Positions 8,468 through 16,560 of a stretch of 64,000 nt of DNA are shown in pieces (the first letter of the stretch is position 1; each line of letters begins with the position of its first letter). The position numbers and the translations under genes were made by a program. The stretch is taken from contig NZ_QMKQ01000003.1 of assembly GCF_003287975.1 (NCBI RefSeq), positions 219,587 to 283,586 on the forward strand, written 5' to 3'. This DNA comes from Arthrobacter sp. AQ5-05 (GTDB taxonomy: Bacteria; Actinomycetota; Actinomycetes; Actinomycetales; Micrococcaceae). The notes beneath the pieces were generated by a model that searched no databases, was not told the DNA's origin, and was given only the letters and a program-made list of their open reading frames with translations.

Positions 8468-9984
8468 GCGGCAGCCATCCCGGTGCGCATCGAGCAGATG
8501 GCCCGGCCGTGGGACACCACGGCATCGAGGATTCCCGCGACGTCCCCGGGCGTGGTGTTCGGGTTCAGCAGCGTCAGTTTCAGGTGGCGCACCCCGTCGA
8601 TGGTCGTGGCGGCGACCATGGCCGCCCCGGAGTCGTAGAGTGCGGTGCGGATGGCGTTGGCCAGCGGCTCGGTCGCGGTGTTGGTGGCGGATCCGGGGTC
8701 CGGCGGCACGTAGCGGAAGACCACGGTGCTCAGTTGCACCTCTGCTGCCAGCTCGAGCTCGGGGTGCTCTTGAACCATCGCTGCGGCGGCGGTCGCGAGG
8801 TCCATGACCGAATCGAACAGCTGCCCGATCGTCTCGGTGCCGAGCGCGCGCAGCGTCACCCAGAGCTTGAGGGCGTCGAAGCGGCGGGTGGTGGCCAGGG
8901 ACTTGTCGACCTGGTTGGGGGTGCGACCGGCCTCGGCTGCGGGATTCAGGTACTCGGCGTGGTGCGAGACCAGGGCGAGGGCGGCCCGGTTGCGGACCAG
9001 GATTGCGCTGGAACCGATGGGCTGGAAGAAGGACTTGTGGAAGTCGACGGTCACCGAATCGGCTGCCTCGATCCCGGAGAGCATCCCGCGATGGCGCGCC
9101 GAGGCCAGCAGCCCGCAACCGTAGGCGGCATCGACGTGGAACCAGGCCTCGTGCTCGGCGGCCAATGAGCCGATGGCCCCCAGCGGGTCGATGGAGCCGA
9201 AGTCGGTGGTCCCCGCGGTGGCCACGATGGCCATGGCGTGCAGCCCGGCCGCGCGGTCCTTTTCCAGTGCGTGCCGGAGGGCGGAGACATCCATCCGGTG
9301 GAGCGCGTCGCATTCGATGGCAACGACCGCCTCGGCGCCCAGCCCCAGCAGGGACGCGGAGGTGGAGATGCTGAAGTGGCTGTTGGCGGAGGCGTAGATG
9401 CGCAGTCCGGCGAGGCGTTCGGGGAGCGACCCAGGGGTCCCTGCCACCGCGGTGTTGCGGGCCAGCAGCATGGCCTGGAGGTTCGAGGCGGTGCCGCCGC
9501 TGGTGAACACGCCGTCGGCTTCCGGACCCAGCCCGGCCAAGCCGGCTGCCCAGTCGATGAGCCGCTGTTCGATGAGGGTGGCGCCGGCGCTTTGGTCCCA
9601 GGTGTCCATCGAGGTGTTCACCGTGGTGACCAGGGCCTCGGCGGCAATCGCGGGCAGGGCGACCGGGCAGTTCAGGTGCGCCGCGTAGCGCGGATGGTGG
9701 AAGTAGACCGCATCTCGCAGGTACAGCTCGGTCGCTTCCTCCAAGGCCGCGGCTGTGCTGCCCAGCGGTGTGCGCAGGTCCACGGCGTCGAGCCGGGCGC
9801 GCAAGGCTTCCGGGCGGGGCCCGGTGGTGGGCCCCGTGGCGGCGGCGATCGATCGGGCAGCGAGCCGGGCTGCGGAGGCGAATTCCTCGGCCATTCTTTC
9901 GGCGGTTTCGCTGGTGAGCAATTGCCCGGCAGCAAGATCTGCAGCGGAGGACAGGGGTTGCGCCAATTGACGTTGGGGCGTCAT
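8464..9984 (-). CDS. desA: PLP-dependent lysine (diamino acid) decarboxylase of siderophore biosynthesis
   Basis: A 506-residue group II PLP decarboxylase. Visible marks are TSGGTASN (about 161-168), HVDAAYG (283-289, the aspartate that pairs with the pyridine nitrogen) and DFHKSFF with the PLP lysine at about 317. As the first gene of a hydroxamate operon it should make cadaverine from lysine, as DesA does; ornithine or diaminobutyrate are alternatives. An AAGGAG Shine-Dalgarno sequence precedes the ATG at 9984, and an IdeR/DtxR-like box lies about 42-60 bases upstream, so the operon is expected to be switched on by iron starvation. It is coupled by ATGA overlap to the hydroxylase gene. Confidence 0.9.
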   Translation of the reverse strand: MTPQRQLAQPLSSAADLAAGQLLTSETAERMAEEFASAARLAARSIAAATGPTTGPRPEALRARLDAVDLRTPLGSTAAALEEATELYLRDAVYFHHPRYAAHLNCPVALPAIAAEALVTTVNTSMDTWDQSAGATLIEQRLIDWAAGLAGLGPEADGVFTSGGTASNLQAMLLARNTAVAGTPGSLPERLAGLRIYASANSHFSISTSASLLGLGAEAVVAIECDALHRMDVSALRHALEKDRAAGLHAMAIVATAGTTDFGSIDPLGAIGSLAAEHEAWFHVDAAYGCGLLASARHRGMLSGIEAADSVTVDFHKSFFQPIGSSAILVRNRAALALVSHHAEYLNPAAEAGRTPNQVDKSLATTRRFDALKLWVTLRALGTETIGQLFDSVMDLATAAAAMVQEHPELELAAEVQLSTVVFRYVPPDPGSATNTATEPLANAIRTALYDSGAAMVAATTIDGVRHLKLTLLNPNTTPGDVAGILDAVVSHGRAICSMRTGMAAA

Positions 9985-10025
9985 GGGGCTCCTTCAATAT
10001 CGGGGACTGCCACGATGCGAGATGG

Positions 10026-10044
10026 ATAGGTTATGCTTACCTAA
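10026..10044. promoter_or_regulatory. IdeR/DtxR-type iron box upstream of the siderophore operon
   Basis: ATAGGTTATGCTTACCTAA matches the 19-bp DtxR/IdeR consensus TTAGGTTAGGCTAACCTAA at 16 positions by my count. It ends 42 bases before the desA-like start, where it would cover the promoter. Family knowledge: Fe(II)-loaded IdeR represses siderophore genes at such sites. Confidence 0.85.
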
Positions 10045-10330
10045 CTCGTGACCAGATATTAAAGACATGGAAACGGGAGCTAATGCAACTTAAGTTCAAC
10101 GAACAACCAAAAAACCGATGTCGGACGGCGTGAAGTGGCCGCCGGGTTTCTGGGTGCCCGGAAACGACCGGAGGCCGCCGATTGCCGGGTGTAACAATTC
10201 GCAAGGAACCAAGGAAGAGGCCGGGTGTGGACCGGGCCTGGCGGCGCTGGAAAACGGCACCTTCAAGGGTTGTGCGCGTCCACCATGAATGGAGCCGCGC
10301 CCGGAGCCCGGGTGCGATCTTGGGGGGTCT
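10045..10330. other. Intergenic region between lipoprotein D and the siderophore operon
   Basis: It should hold the 3' end of the lipoprotein D transcript and sequences upstream of the siderophore promoter. A 10-bp palindrome, AACTTAAGTT, lies at 10087-10096. I see no convincing gene and no clear terminator. The stretch near 10045-10120 is AT-richer than its surroundings. Confidence 0.4.
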
Positions 10331-10924
10331 TTAGTCCTCGTGCGTACCGGTGTAGGCGACCACGCTGAGCACCATGTCGGATTCACCCTCGAAGCGGATC
10401 TGGATCTGCCCGGCTTCCTGGGTTTCCTGCAGGCCGGTACGCATGCCGCTGGGACCCTCGGAACCGCATGAGCCCATGATGCTGCCGCCTGTTTCCCGTC
10501 CATGGCCGTCAATAATCGAGAAGGCGTGCGGTACGGACCTTGAACAGGTCAGTTCAACGCTTATGCGGTCGCTGGTGAGATTGCGGGGCAGTTCAAAGTC
10601 CATGCTGGATGAGAAGCGTTCGGCCAGCACCACGTGCTCGCTGCCCGGTTTGCCATCGTCGAGCGGGTGCAGGCCCTGCTGGATCTGCTGGGCGGCCATG
10701 GACGGGGGCAGCTGCGAGATTCGTTTTTTCAGTCCGTCCGCGGAATACGGCTGCAGGGGCACTGGTGTTTCGGGCACCTGGAGGGGCAGCGGGTGGGCAT
10801 CGTGGCTTCCGCCGATCGAGGAGGAAGGCTCCGGGGCATCGTTGTTCCCGTCGATCGGCATGCAGGCCGTCAACAACAGCCCCAGACCGGCCAGAGTCGC
10901 AACCACCATCGAAAAACGATTCAT
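10331..10924 (-). CDS. Paralogous family lipoprotein D
   Basis: A 197-residue predicted lipoprotein with signal peptide MNRFSMVVATLAGLGLLLTAC (lipobox LLTAC). The mature domain contains HPLDDGKPGSEHVVLAE, a Cys in VELTCSRSVP and a second Cys in IMGSCGSEGP, the same spacing pattern as lipoproteins A to C across the siderophore operon. A loop with Asp and charged residues (IIDGHGRETGG) separates the cysteines. It ends 286 bases before the iron box side of the siderophore operon, on the same strand. It is most similar to lipoprotein E, 69 bases upstream. Function unknown. Confidence 0.8.
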   Translation of the reverse strand: MNRFSMVVATLAGLGLLLTACMPIDGNNDAPEPSSSIGGSHDAHPLPLQVPETPVPLQPYSADGLKKRISQLPPSMAAQQIQQGLHPLDDGKPGSEHVVLAERFSSSMDFELPRNLTSDRISVELTCSRSVPHAFSIIDGHGRETGGSIMGSCGSEGPSGMRTGLQETQEAGQIQIRFEGESDMVLSVVAYTGTHED

Positions 10925-10993
10925 GACCTGACCCTATACGCATGCTTCGGCGTGTTGGCGGTCTGGTGGGTTCGATCCCCCATCATTCGGGAT

Positions 10994-11587
10994 TCACTGC
11001 CCGTCAGCGTGCGTGAAGGTCACGACGCTGAGTTCCATCCCGGATTCCCGGTCAAAGGCGAGTTGCACCTGGCCCAGCTGGGGGTTGCCCCTGATGCCGA
11101 TCCCAAAGCCGTTGGGCCCGCCGGGCGAACATTCCGATGACGAGCCGCCCCCCAGCGGGGCCCCGTCGATGTCGAAGAGCATGACCTCGAAGCCGATGCT
11201 CCTTGAGCAGGCCACCTCGATGAGGACCCTGTCGCCCGTGTTTTCCCGGGGCAGTGCAAAACGGCTGCTTGCGGTCAATTGCTCCGCCAGAAGCACCCGT
11301 TCGCTGCCCGGGACTCCATGGTCGATGGGGTGTGACCCCTGTTGGATCTGGGGTGCGGCCATCGAGCGCGGCAGCTTGGCGATCCGCTGGTCGAGGTCGA
11401 TGGCGCTGTATTCCTGCAGCGGCAGATCCTCACGCGGCGCTTCGACGGGCGGCACGTAGGTGTCGCCGGTGGAACCCGTGGATTCGTCGGGTGGCGGGAT
11501 GGAGGCGTTCGTGTCAATCGGCACGCAGGCCGTCAACACGAGGGCAAGGCCGGCCAATGCTGCGATCAATCCCGAAAAACGCTTCAT
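10994..11587 (-). CDS. Paralogous family lipoprotein E
   Basis: A 197-residue predicted lipoprotein with signal peptide MKRFSGLIAALAGLALVLTAC and lipobox VLTAC. It shares YSAIDLDQRIAKLPRSMAA with lipoprotein D (YSADGLKKRISQLPPSMAA), then HPIDHGVPGSERVLLAE, a Cys in VACSRSIG and a Cys in SSECSPGGP. D and E are clearly a recent duplicate pair. E is the most upstream minus-strand gene of the locus, so its promoter should lie in the 11588-11727 gap shared with the divergent reductase-like gene. Function unknown. Confidence 0.8.
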   Translation of the reverse strand: MKRFSGLIAALAGLALVLTACVPIDTNASIPPPDESTGSTGDTYVPPVEAPREDLPLQEYSAIDLDQRIAKLPRSMAAPQIQQGSHPIDHGVPGSERVLLAEQLTASSRFALPRENTGDRVLIEVACSRSIGFEVMLFDIDGAPLGGGSSSECSPGGPNGFGIGIRGNPQLGQVQLAFDRESGMELSVVTFTHADGQ

Positions 11588-11727
11588 GGCCTCACCTTAT
11601 CTGCGCCACCCGGTACCCGCTCGCTTCGGCAACCCATCCTTGCAATGTGTCGGATTCCGTCGGGACGTTCCTACGCCAAGAACGAAGAGGCCTTGCCCCT
11701 GGACCGGGCACGATGTTGGCTCGAGAC

Positions 11728-12786
11728 ATGACACAAATACTGTTGCTGGGTGGGACCGGGTGGCTGGGACAAACGCTTTCCCGCCAGGCTCTGGATCGCG
11801 GACACGCGGTGACCGCGCTGGCCCGCGGCACCAAGCCATTTGTCCCCGGGGTCAGCGCCGTGATCGCCGATCGCCAAGCACCTGCCGCCTACGGGCAGGT
11901 GGCGGGCCGGGCCTGGGACCTGGTCATCGAGCTCACCGACAGGCCGCGATTCGCCCGGGAGGCGGTGCAGCACCTGGGCGGAGCCGCCGGGAACTGGGTC
12001 TTCGTATCCTCGTGTTCGGCCTATGCCCTGCAGTCCGAGCCCGGCGCCGACGAAACCGCCGGGACCGCCGAACCACTGCCCGAGGCTGAAGACGGGGAGG
12101 GCGCGGATTTCGGGCGGGCCAAGTCCGCATGCGAGGCACTAAGCATGCACGAGCGCAACGGGAGGGCGCTGGTGGTCCGTCCCGGGTTGATTGGCGGGCC
12201 CGGGGACCCGAGTGGACGCAGCACCTACTGGCCGCTGCGTTTTGCCCAGCGCCGGGATCCGGTCCTGGTCCCCGCGGTGCCCAACGGGAACGCCCCTGTG
12301 CAAATCATCGACGTGCGCGACCTCGCCGCCTTCATCCTCGACGCGGGACTGGCCGGGGAGCGCGGATACGTCAACGCCGTCGGCGCGTTGCACACCTTGG
12401 GGCAGACGCTGGAGATGGCCCGGGAAGCAGCCGCAACCGTGGCGGCCTCGACCGGACACCCGGCGCCCACACACCAACTGGTTGGCTACGACGTTTCCAG
12501 GATGGCCGAGGACCGGGTGAATCCGTGGGCAGGTCCCACATCGCTGCCGCTTCTCCTGCCGCAGGAGGACGGATATGCAGGGTTTGCCCGCCGCTCGGAT
12601 GCCCGTGCCCTGCGGCTGGGGCTGTATCGGCGGAGCCTGCGCCAGACGATTGAAGAGATCATCCGTGGCGGAGGGGGAATCGACGTGGATTCGCTGCGCT
12701 CCGGGCTCACTGCGGCGGAAGAGCAGATGCTCATGGGCCGCTGGGAATCAGGACCCGGCCTGGTGGCCCGCGGCGCGGACGGTTGA
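11728..12786 (+). CDS. NAD(P)-dependent epimerase/reductase-like protein (extended SDR)
   Basis: A 352-residue protein starting MTQILLLGGTGWLGQTL, with the dinucleotide motif GGTGWLG at residues 8-14, as in extended short-chain dehydrogenases. The middle has VFVSSCSAYAL (in place of the usual SSxxxYG), then GRAKSACEAL with the catalytic-type lysine and VVRPGLIGGPGDPSGR. Such proteins act on nucleotide sugars or are mRNA-binding or isoflavone-reductase relatives; the substrate is unknown. The ATG at 11728 is preferred because it puts the first beta strand at the N-terminus; ATG 11713 is also possible. No strong Shine-Dalgarno sequence is seen for either. Confidence 0.8.
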   Translation: MTQILLLGGTGWLGQTLSRQALDRGHAVTALARGTKPFVPGVSAVIADRQAPAAYGQVAGRAWDLVIELTDRPRFAREAVQHLGGAAGNWVFVSSCSAYALQSEPGADETAGTAEPLPEAEDGEGADFGRAKSACEALSMHERNGRALVVRPGLIGGPGDPSGRSTYWPLRFAQRRDPVLVPAVPNGNAPVQIIDVRDLAAFILDAGLAGERGYVNAVGALHTLGQTLEMAREAAATVAASTGHPAPTHQLVGYDVSRMAEDRVNPWAGPTSLPLLLPQEDGYAGFARRSDARALRLGLYRRSLRQTIEEIIRGGGGIDVDSLRSGLTAAEEQMLMGRWESGPGLVARGADG

Positions 12787-12815
12787 CCTCCGGCGACCGC
12801 GGGCCGGAGGATTGG

Positions 12816-12893
12816 ATGGTCCGATTGCCACGAACGGACACGACGTGCTTGTGGTTCTCGCCTTCGCCTAACCGCGCCACGGGCCCCCCATGA
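12816..12893 (+). CDS. Candidate leader peptide upstream of the ABC-F gene
   Basis: A 25-codon open frame (starts MVRLPRTDTT, ends RATGPP) with a strong GGAGG Shine-Dalgarno sequence at 12806-12810, five bases before the ATG. It lies wholly in the 5' region of the ABC-F gene, and a GC-rich hairpin (12900-12913) follows its stop by six bases. Antibiotic-resistance ABC-F genes are often controlled by ribosome stalling on such leaders. The ribosome-binding site is directly visible; the regulatory role is inference. Confidence 0.4.
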   Translation: MVRLPRTDTTCLWFSPSPNRATGPP

Positions 12894-12969
12894 CTTCCAC
12901 CCCGAAGTCGGGGCGCGAACGAGGCCATGGTGAAGTCTTGGCGCATCCATCGTCGAATCGAGAACAACC

Positions 12970-14634
12970 ATGCAGCACCACAACCCCATCGTCATTGACC
13001 GCCTCGGCTATTCATGGCCCAACGGCGGCACCGTCTTCGATGGCCTCTCCACCAGGTTCTCCAGCGGAACCACCGGGCTGATCGGGCCCAACGGCTCGGG
13101 CAAGTCAACGCTTCTGCGGTTGATCGCCGGAGAACTGGAAGCCGTTCGGGGTGCAATCCACGCGGACTCGCAACCCGCCTACCTGGCACAAGACATCGTC
13201 CTGGACACCCACCGCAGCGTGGCCGGCCTGATGGGAATCGCCGCCAAGTTGGCGGCGCTGCGGCGCGTCCTGGCGAACACCACCGAGGACCTGGAACTCG
13301 ACATGGAAACCATCGGGGACGACTGGGACCTGGAGAAGCGTTCGTCGGCGCTGTTGAACGGTTACCTGGAGGTGCCGGTCGCCCCGGAATTCCTGTCGCG
13401 GACCGTGGGCACCCTCTCGGGCGGCGAAACCATGGCGGTGGGCCTGGCGGGAGTCGGAATCCGCGGCGGCGGGATCATGCTGCTGGACGAGCAGACGAAC
13501 AACCTGGACCGGACCGCCCGCCACCGCTTGTACGACATGGTGCAGCGCTATCCCGGAACCATGGTGGTCTCCACCCACGACAAGACGCTGCTGCGGCTCC
13601 TGGACTCGTTGGCGGAACTGCGGCCGGTGAATGTGCGCGCATGGCGCGCCGAGAAGTTCGACCTGGTGCGCTTCGGGGACTGGGAATCCAGGGCCGAAGC
13701 CAGGGGCCATGAGGGGGACAGTGCCGAGCGCCGTCTGAGCGATGCCCGCCGCAAGCTGGCCATCGAGAAGCGCCAGCGCCGCGAAGCCGAGACCAGGATC
13801 GCCAGGCGCTCCAGGCAGGGTCGGAAGGCCGCCGGGTCGATGCCGAAGATCCTGGCCAACTCGCTGCGCAACCAGGCCGAGGTGGCCGCCGCCAAAAACC
13901 GAGGCATCATGAAGTCGCATGAAGCGGATGCTGCCGCGGAACCGGCTGCCGCACGTGAGGCGGTGCCGGTTGACCTGCGTATCGCGATCGATCTTCCGGA
14001 GACCCGAGTTCCCGCGGGACGCGGCATCGTCGAGATGCCGGTTGCCGGGATCTCCCGCGGGGTGGTGCTCGAACATGACGAGCCCCTGGCGGAGGACTCG
14101 GTGCTCGCGATACGGGGGCCCGAACGCATTGGGCTGGCCGGTGGCAACGGTGTCGGTAAATCGACGTTGCTGGGCCGGCTCGAGGCCGGGGCCAAGGTGC
14201 CGACGGGTTTCCTGCGCCAGCGGCTTGGCATCGCGGGAACCGACGGCTGGGCGGGCCTCCATGACGGATTGAGCATGTTGGAGAGCCTGCGTCTCGCGGC
14301 GCCGGGTGTGGAGCCGGGGACCTTACGGGAGAAACTCGCGGCATTCCACTTCCGTGGCAGCCGGGTCGATGAACCGGTGTCCAGGCTATCCGGTGGTGAA
14401 AGGTTCAGGGTTGCCTTGGCGATGATCCTGTTGGCCGACCCAGCTCCCCAGCTCCTGTTGCTTGACGAGCCCACGAACAACCTGGACATGGCCACGATCG
14501 AGCAGTTGCTCTCGGCGCTTGAGTCGTTTGGGGGTGCCATGGTGGTGGCCAGCCACGACGACGATTTCCTCGCCGCGCTGGCCACGGACCGTGAATGGGA
14601 GATGCAACGGGCGGTTACGTCGCCGGACGCATGA
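12970..14634 (+). CDS. ABC-F family ATPase
   Basis: A 554-residue soluble protein with two ABC ATPase domains and no membrane segments, the ABC-F pattern. First domain: Walker A GPNGSGKST (39-47), signature LSGGE, Walker B ending LLDEQTNNLD. Second: Walker A GGNGVGKST, signature LSGGERFRVA, Walker B LLLLDEPTNNLD. Between them lies a basic, probably helical linker (RRKLAIEKRQRREAETRIARR) that would reach the ribosomal E site. Family members rescue stalled ribosomes or displace antibiotics. Oddities: the first domain has DEQT where DEPT is usual, and both motifs read TNNLD rather than TNHLD. Its 3' end overlaps the convergent membrane gene by 20 bases. Confidence 0.88.
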   Translation: MQHHNPIVIDRLGYSWPNGGTVFDGLSTRFSSGTTGLIGPNGSGKSTLLRLIAGELEAVRGAIHADSQPAYLAQDIVLDTHRSVAGLMGIAAKLAALRRVLANTTEDLELDMETIGDDWDLEKRSSALLNGYLEVPVAPEFLSRTVGTLSGGETMAVGLAGVGIRGGGIMLLDEQTNNLDRTARHRLYDMVQRYPGTMVVSTHDKTLLRLLDSLAELRPVNVRAWRAEKFDLVRFGDWESRAEARGHEGDSAERRLSDARRKLAIEKRQRREAETRIARRSRQGRKAAGSMPKILANSLRNQAEVAAAKNRGIMKSHEADAAAEPAAAREAVPVDLRIAIDLPETRVPAGRGIVEMPVAGISRGVVLEHDEPLAEDSVLAIRGPERIGLAGGNGVGKSTLLGRLEAGAKVPTGFLRQRLGIAGTDGWAGLHDGLSMLESLRLAAPGVEPGTLREKLAAFHFRGSRVDEPVSRLSGGERFRVALAMILLADPAPQLLLLDEPTNNLDMATIEQLLSALESFGGAMVVASHDDDFLAALATDREWEMQRAVTSPDA

Positions 14635-15043
14635 CGCCCTTGGTGTGCGGCACATGCTCCGGTGCATGGGCAACCGCCCGGGCGCCGACCTCGGCCAGCG
14701 CAATGATGCTGAAGGCATTGAGCCCGTGAAGCGCCCCGACCCATGCAGCATCGAAGGCGACGAAGGCGAGCGTGATCTGCACCGCCACGGCCAGAAGGAG
14801 CCACAAGGCCCATTTCAGGCCTGCGTGGGCCAGCAACGCGATGACCACCAGCGCCAGCACAAGCACCGGCACGGCGTACATCCCGATCATGCCGTGCAGC
14901 ATCGCGGCCAATGGGGGCTCAGCCGGAACCGTTCCGTTTTCCAGGTCGGGGATCAGCCCGAACATCGACCAGGCGATCAGCGCCGCCTGGATCACGACGG
15001 CGGCGGCAATGATGTGTGCAACAACCTTGTATGCGGTACGCAA
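14615..15043 (-). CDS. Small membrane protein with four predicted helices
   Basis: A 142-residue protein with hydrophobic segments at roughly residues 6-28, 45-70, 72-98 and 100-125. I place the start at the TTG at 15043 (MRTAYKVVAHIIAA), which has an AAAGGA Shine-Dalgarno sequence at the right distance; the frame upstream of it (to 15160) does not look coding. Charged residues are few; His occurs in LHGMIGMY and ALHGLNAF at the membrane edges. It resembles small actinobacterial membrane proteins of the DUF6220 kind in size and layout, but I cannot confirm that. Function unknown. Confidence 0.65.
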   Translation of the reverse strand: MRTAYKVVAHIIAAAVVIQAALIAWSMFGLIPDLENGTVPAEPPLAAMLHGMIGMYAVPVLVLALVVIALLAHAGLKWALWLLLAVAVQITLAFVAFDAAWVGALHGLNAFSIIALAEVGARAVAHAPEHVPHTKGVMRPAT

Positions 15044-15265
15044 CTTGAAGGTCCTTTCCGGGAATTTCTCAAGGTACCGAAAATGATGGCCAGCGCTGGC
15101 CACGTGGCCGCATTCCCATGCCAAAGGTGCGAGTGTTGTCGTGTCGTGTGCGCGGCCCAAGCGTTTTGTTGGCTAAGAATAGCCCCGGAAAGCGCCCGAT
15201 TTCCAGCACAGCGGATGTACCAATTCGACCCGGGGGTGCGGGTGCGAAGCCGAAACACTGGATGC

Positions 15266-16153
15266 CTACCAAACCTCGGCGATGAGTTCGGCCAACAACT
15301 CTTCTGGGTCGACATCCAGTCCGCGCGACTGGAACCAGACGCAGATGTTTTGGCAGTCGCGTTGCAGCAGCCAGACACCGCGCTCATTGCCCGCAAGGTC
15401 GACAAATTGCGGCAAATCGATGACCACAAGGCGGTCCCCGGCGGCGAGCACGTTGTAGGGGGAGAGGTCCCCATGGGCAAACCCCAGCCGTGCAAAGACC
15501 TTCATGGCATCCACGAGTTGCTCCCAGTAGCGGTCCAGTCGCTCGGGGTCGGGACGCACATGTTGCAGTCGCGGTGCCGCGGCGCCCGGGGCTTCAGGGT
15601 CCTCGATGAACTCCATCAGGATTTCCGTGCCCATGATCTGTACCGGATAGGGAACCGGGGCGCCTGCCTCGAAACAGAGCCGGAGGTATTGCCACTCGGA
15701 ATTGGCCCAGCGAGAGGCCTCAACGATTCGACCGTAGGTGCTGCCGTTTTTCAAGGCCCGGGCATCGCGTGAACGCTTGACGTTGCGCCCCTCGGTGTAG
15801 GTCGAGGACCGGGTAAAGGACCTCTGCTCCGGTGACCGGTAGCGCTTGGCAGCCAACAGCACGTGCTGGTCCGAGGTGGCGCGCTCGATCAGGAAGACGT
15901 CGGCTTCCTTGCCGGTCTTGAGCACGCCGAGCTCGGTGTCGATGGCACCGGCATCCTCGATGACGAATTCGGGGTACGGCAGGGGCCCGCGCATGAGCTT
16001 CTCGGTGGCCGGCCAGGTAGACCAGCGCTGGGATTCCGAGAGCTGGTCGTCAAGATAGTTCCAGTCATCCGCACGATCGGTGTGCCTGGCGTTGGCGCCG
16101 GCGGATCGCCGTTCAAAGGTGTCTGGAAAGTTGTTTTCTACGTAATTCTGCAT
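15266..16153 (-). CDS. RIO-type serine/threonine kinase
   Basis: A 295-residue RIO1-like kinase. The phosphate-binding part reads VLKTGKEADVFLIER, the ATP-binding Lys lies in LAAKRYRSPEQRSF, and the catalytic loop is FAHGDLSPYN followed by the metal-binding LVVIDLPQFVD. Bacterial RIO kinases are common in actinobacteria, but their substrates are poorly known; ribosome-related roles are known only for the archaeal/eukaryotic members. Length and motif spacing are normal and all catalytic residues are present, so it should be active. The ATG at 16153 is preceded by CAGGAG at a slightly long distance. Confidence 0.88.
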   Translation of the reverse strand: MQNYVENNFPDTFERRSAGANARHTDRADDWNYLDDQLSESQRWSTWPATEKLMRGPLPYPEFVIEDAGAIDTELGVLKTGKEADVFLIERATSDQHVLLAAKRYRSPEQRSFTRSSTYTEGRNVKRSRDARALKNGSTYGRIVEASRWANSEWQYLRLCFEAGAPVPYPVQIMGTEILMEFIEDPEAPGAAAPRLQHVRPDPERLDRYWEQLVDAMKVFARLGFAHGDLSPYNVLAAGDRLVVIDLPQFVDLAGNERGVWLLQRDCQNICVWFQSRGLDVDPEELLAELIAEVW

Positions 16154-16560
16154 TGCTGGAGTAACTCCTGTGGGAAGGAAAACATGGATCCGGGGTCACG
16201 GCTGGGACACTCATTGGTTTCCTCCTCAGGTAGTTACTGTCGCTGTCGGTTCAAGGACACCACAACTCATTGACACATGTCAATCACTTGGAGCTGTGGG
16301 TTTGTGGCGGGTGTGGGTGCCATGGTCGAGCATCGCGATAAGCATCTTGGCTGCATCAGGATGGGGTGCACCGGGATACGGCCAACGTGGGCCGCGAAAG
16401 CCTGAACGACATCATTGGCCAGCTGGAGCCAAGCGGGTTCGAGTTTGAGGTGATTTTCTGGCCGCTCTGGGCCGCTTTGGGCCGGCCTTGGCTTGCTCAC
16501 CACGGCGCAGATCTTCAGGCCCGGTCTCGAAATGCAAAAAGACACGGCAGGGCTGATTTA
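16154..16560. other. Non-coding stretch with an operator-like palindrome
   Basis: About 400 bases between the RIO kinase and the small HTH gene. It contains a 16-base inverted repeat, ATTGACA-CA-TGTCAAT (16269-16284). Short open frames on both strands here have no recognisable product and erratic codon use. Confidence 0.4.

Noticed and set aside
10960..10985. A tRNA T-loop-like sequence (GGTTCGATCC)
   Set aside because: The arms do not pair as a T-stem and only 69 bases separate the two lipoprotein genes, too little for a tRNA.
13985..14634. Treating the ABC-F protein as a drug-efflux ABC exporter
   Set aside because: No membrane segment is present in the protein or next to it, and two ATPase domains with a basic linker fit ABC-F.
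16267..16545. A 92-codon minus-strand frame in the gap between RIO kinase and HTH genes
   Set aside because: No start context, no motif and an irregular third-position pattern.
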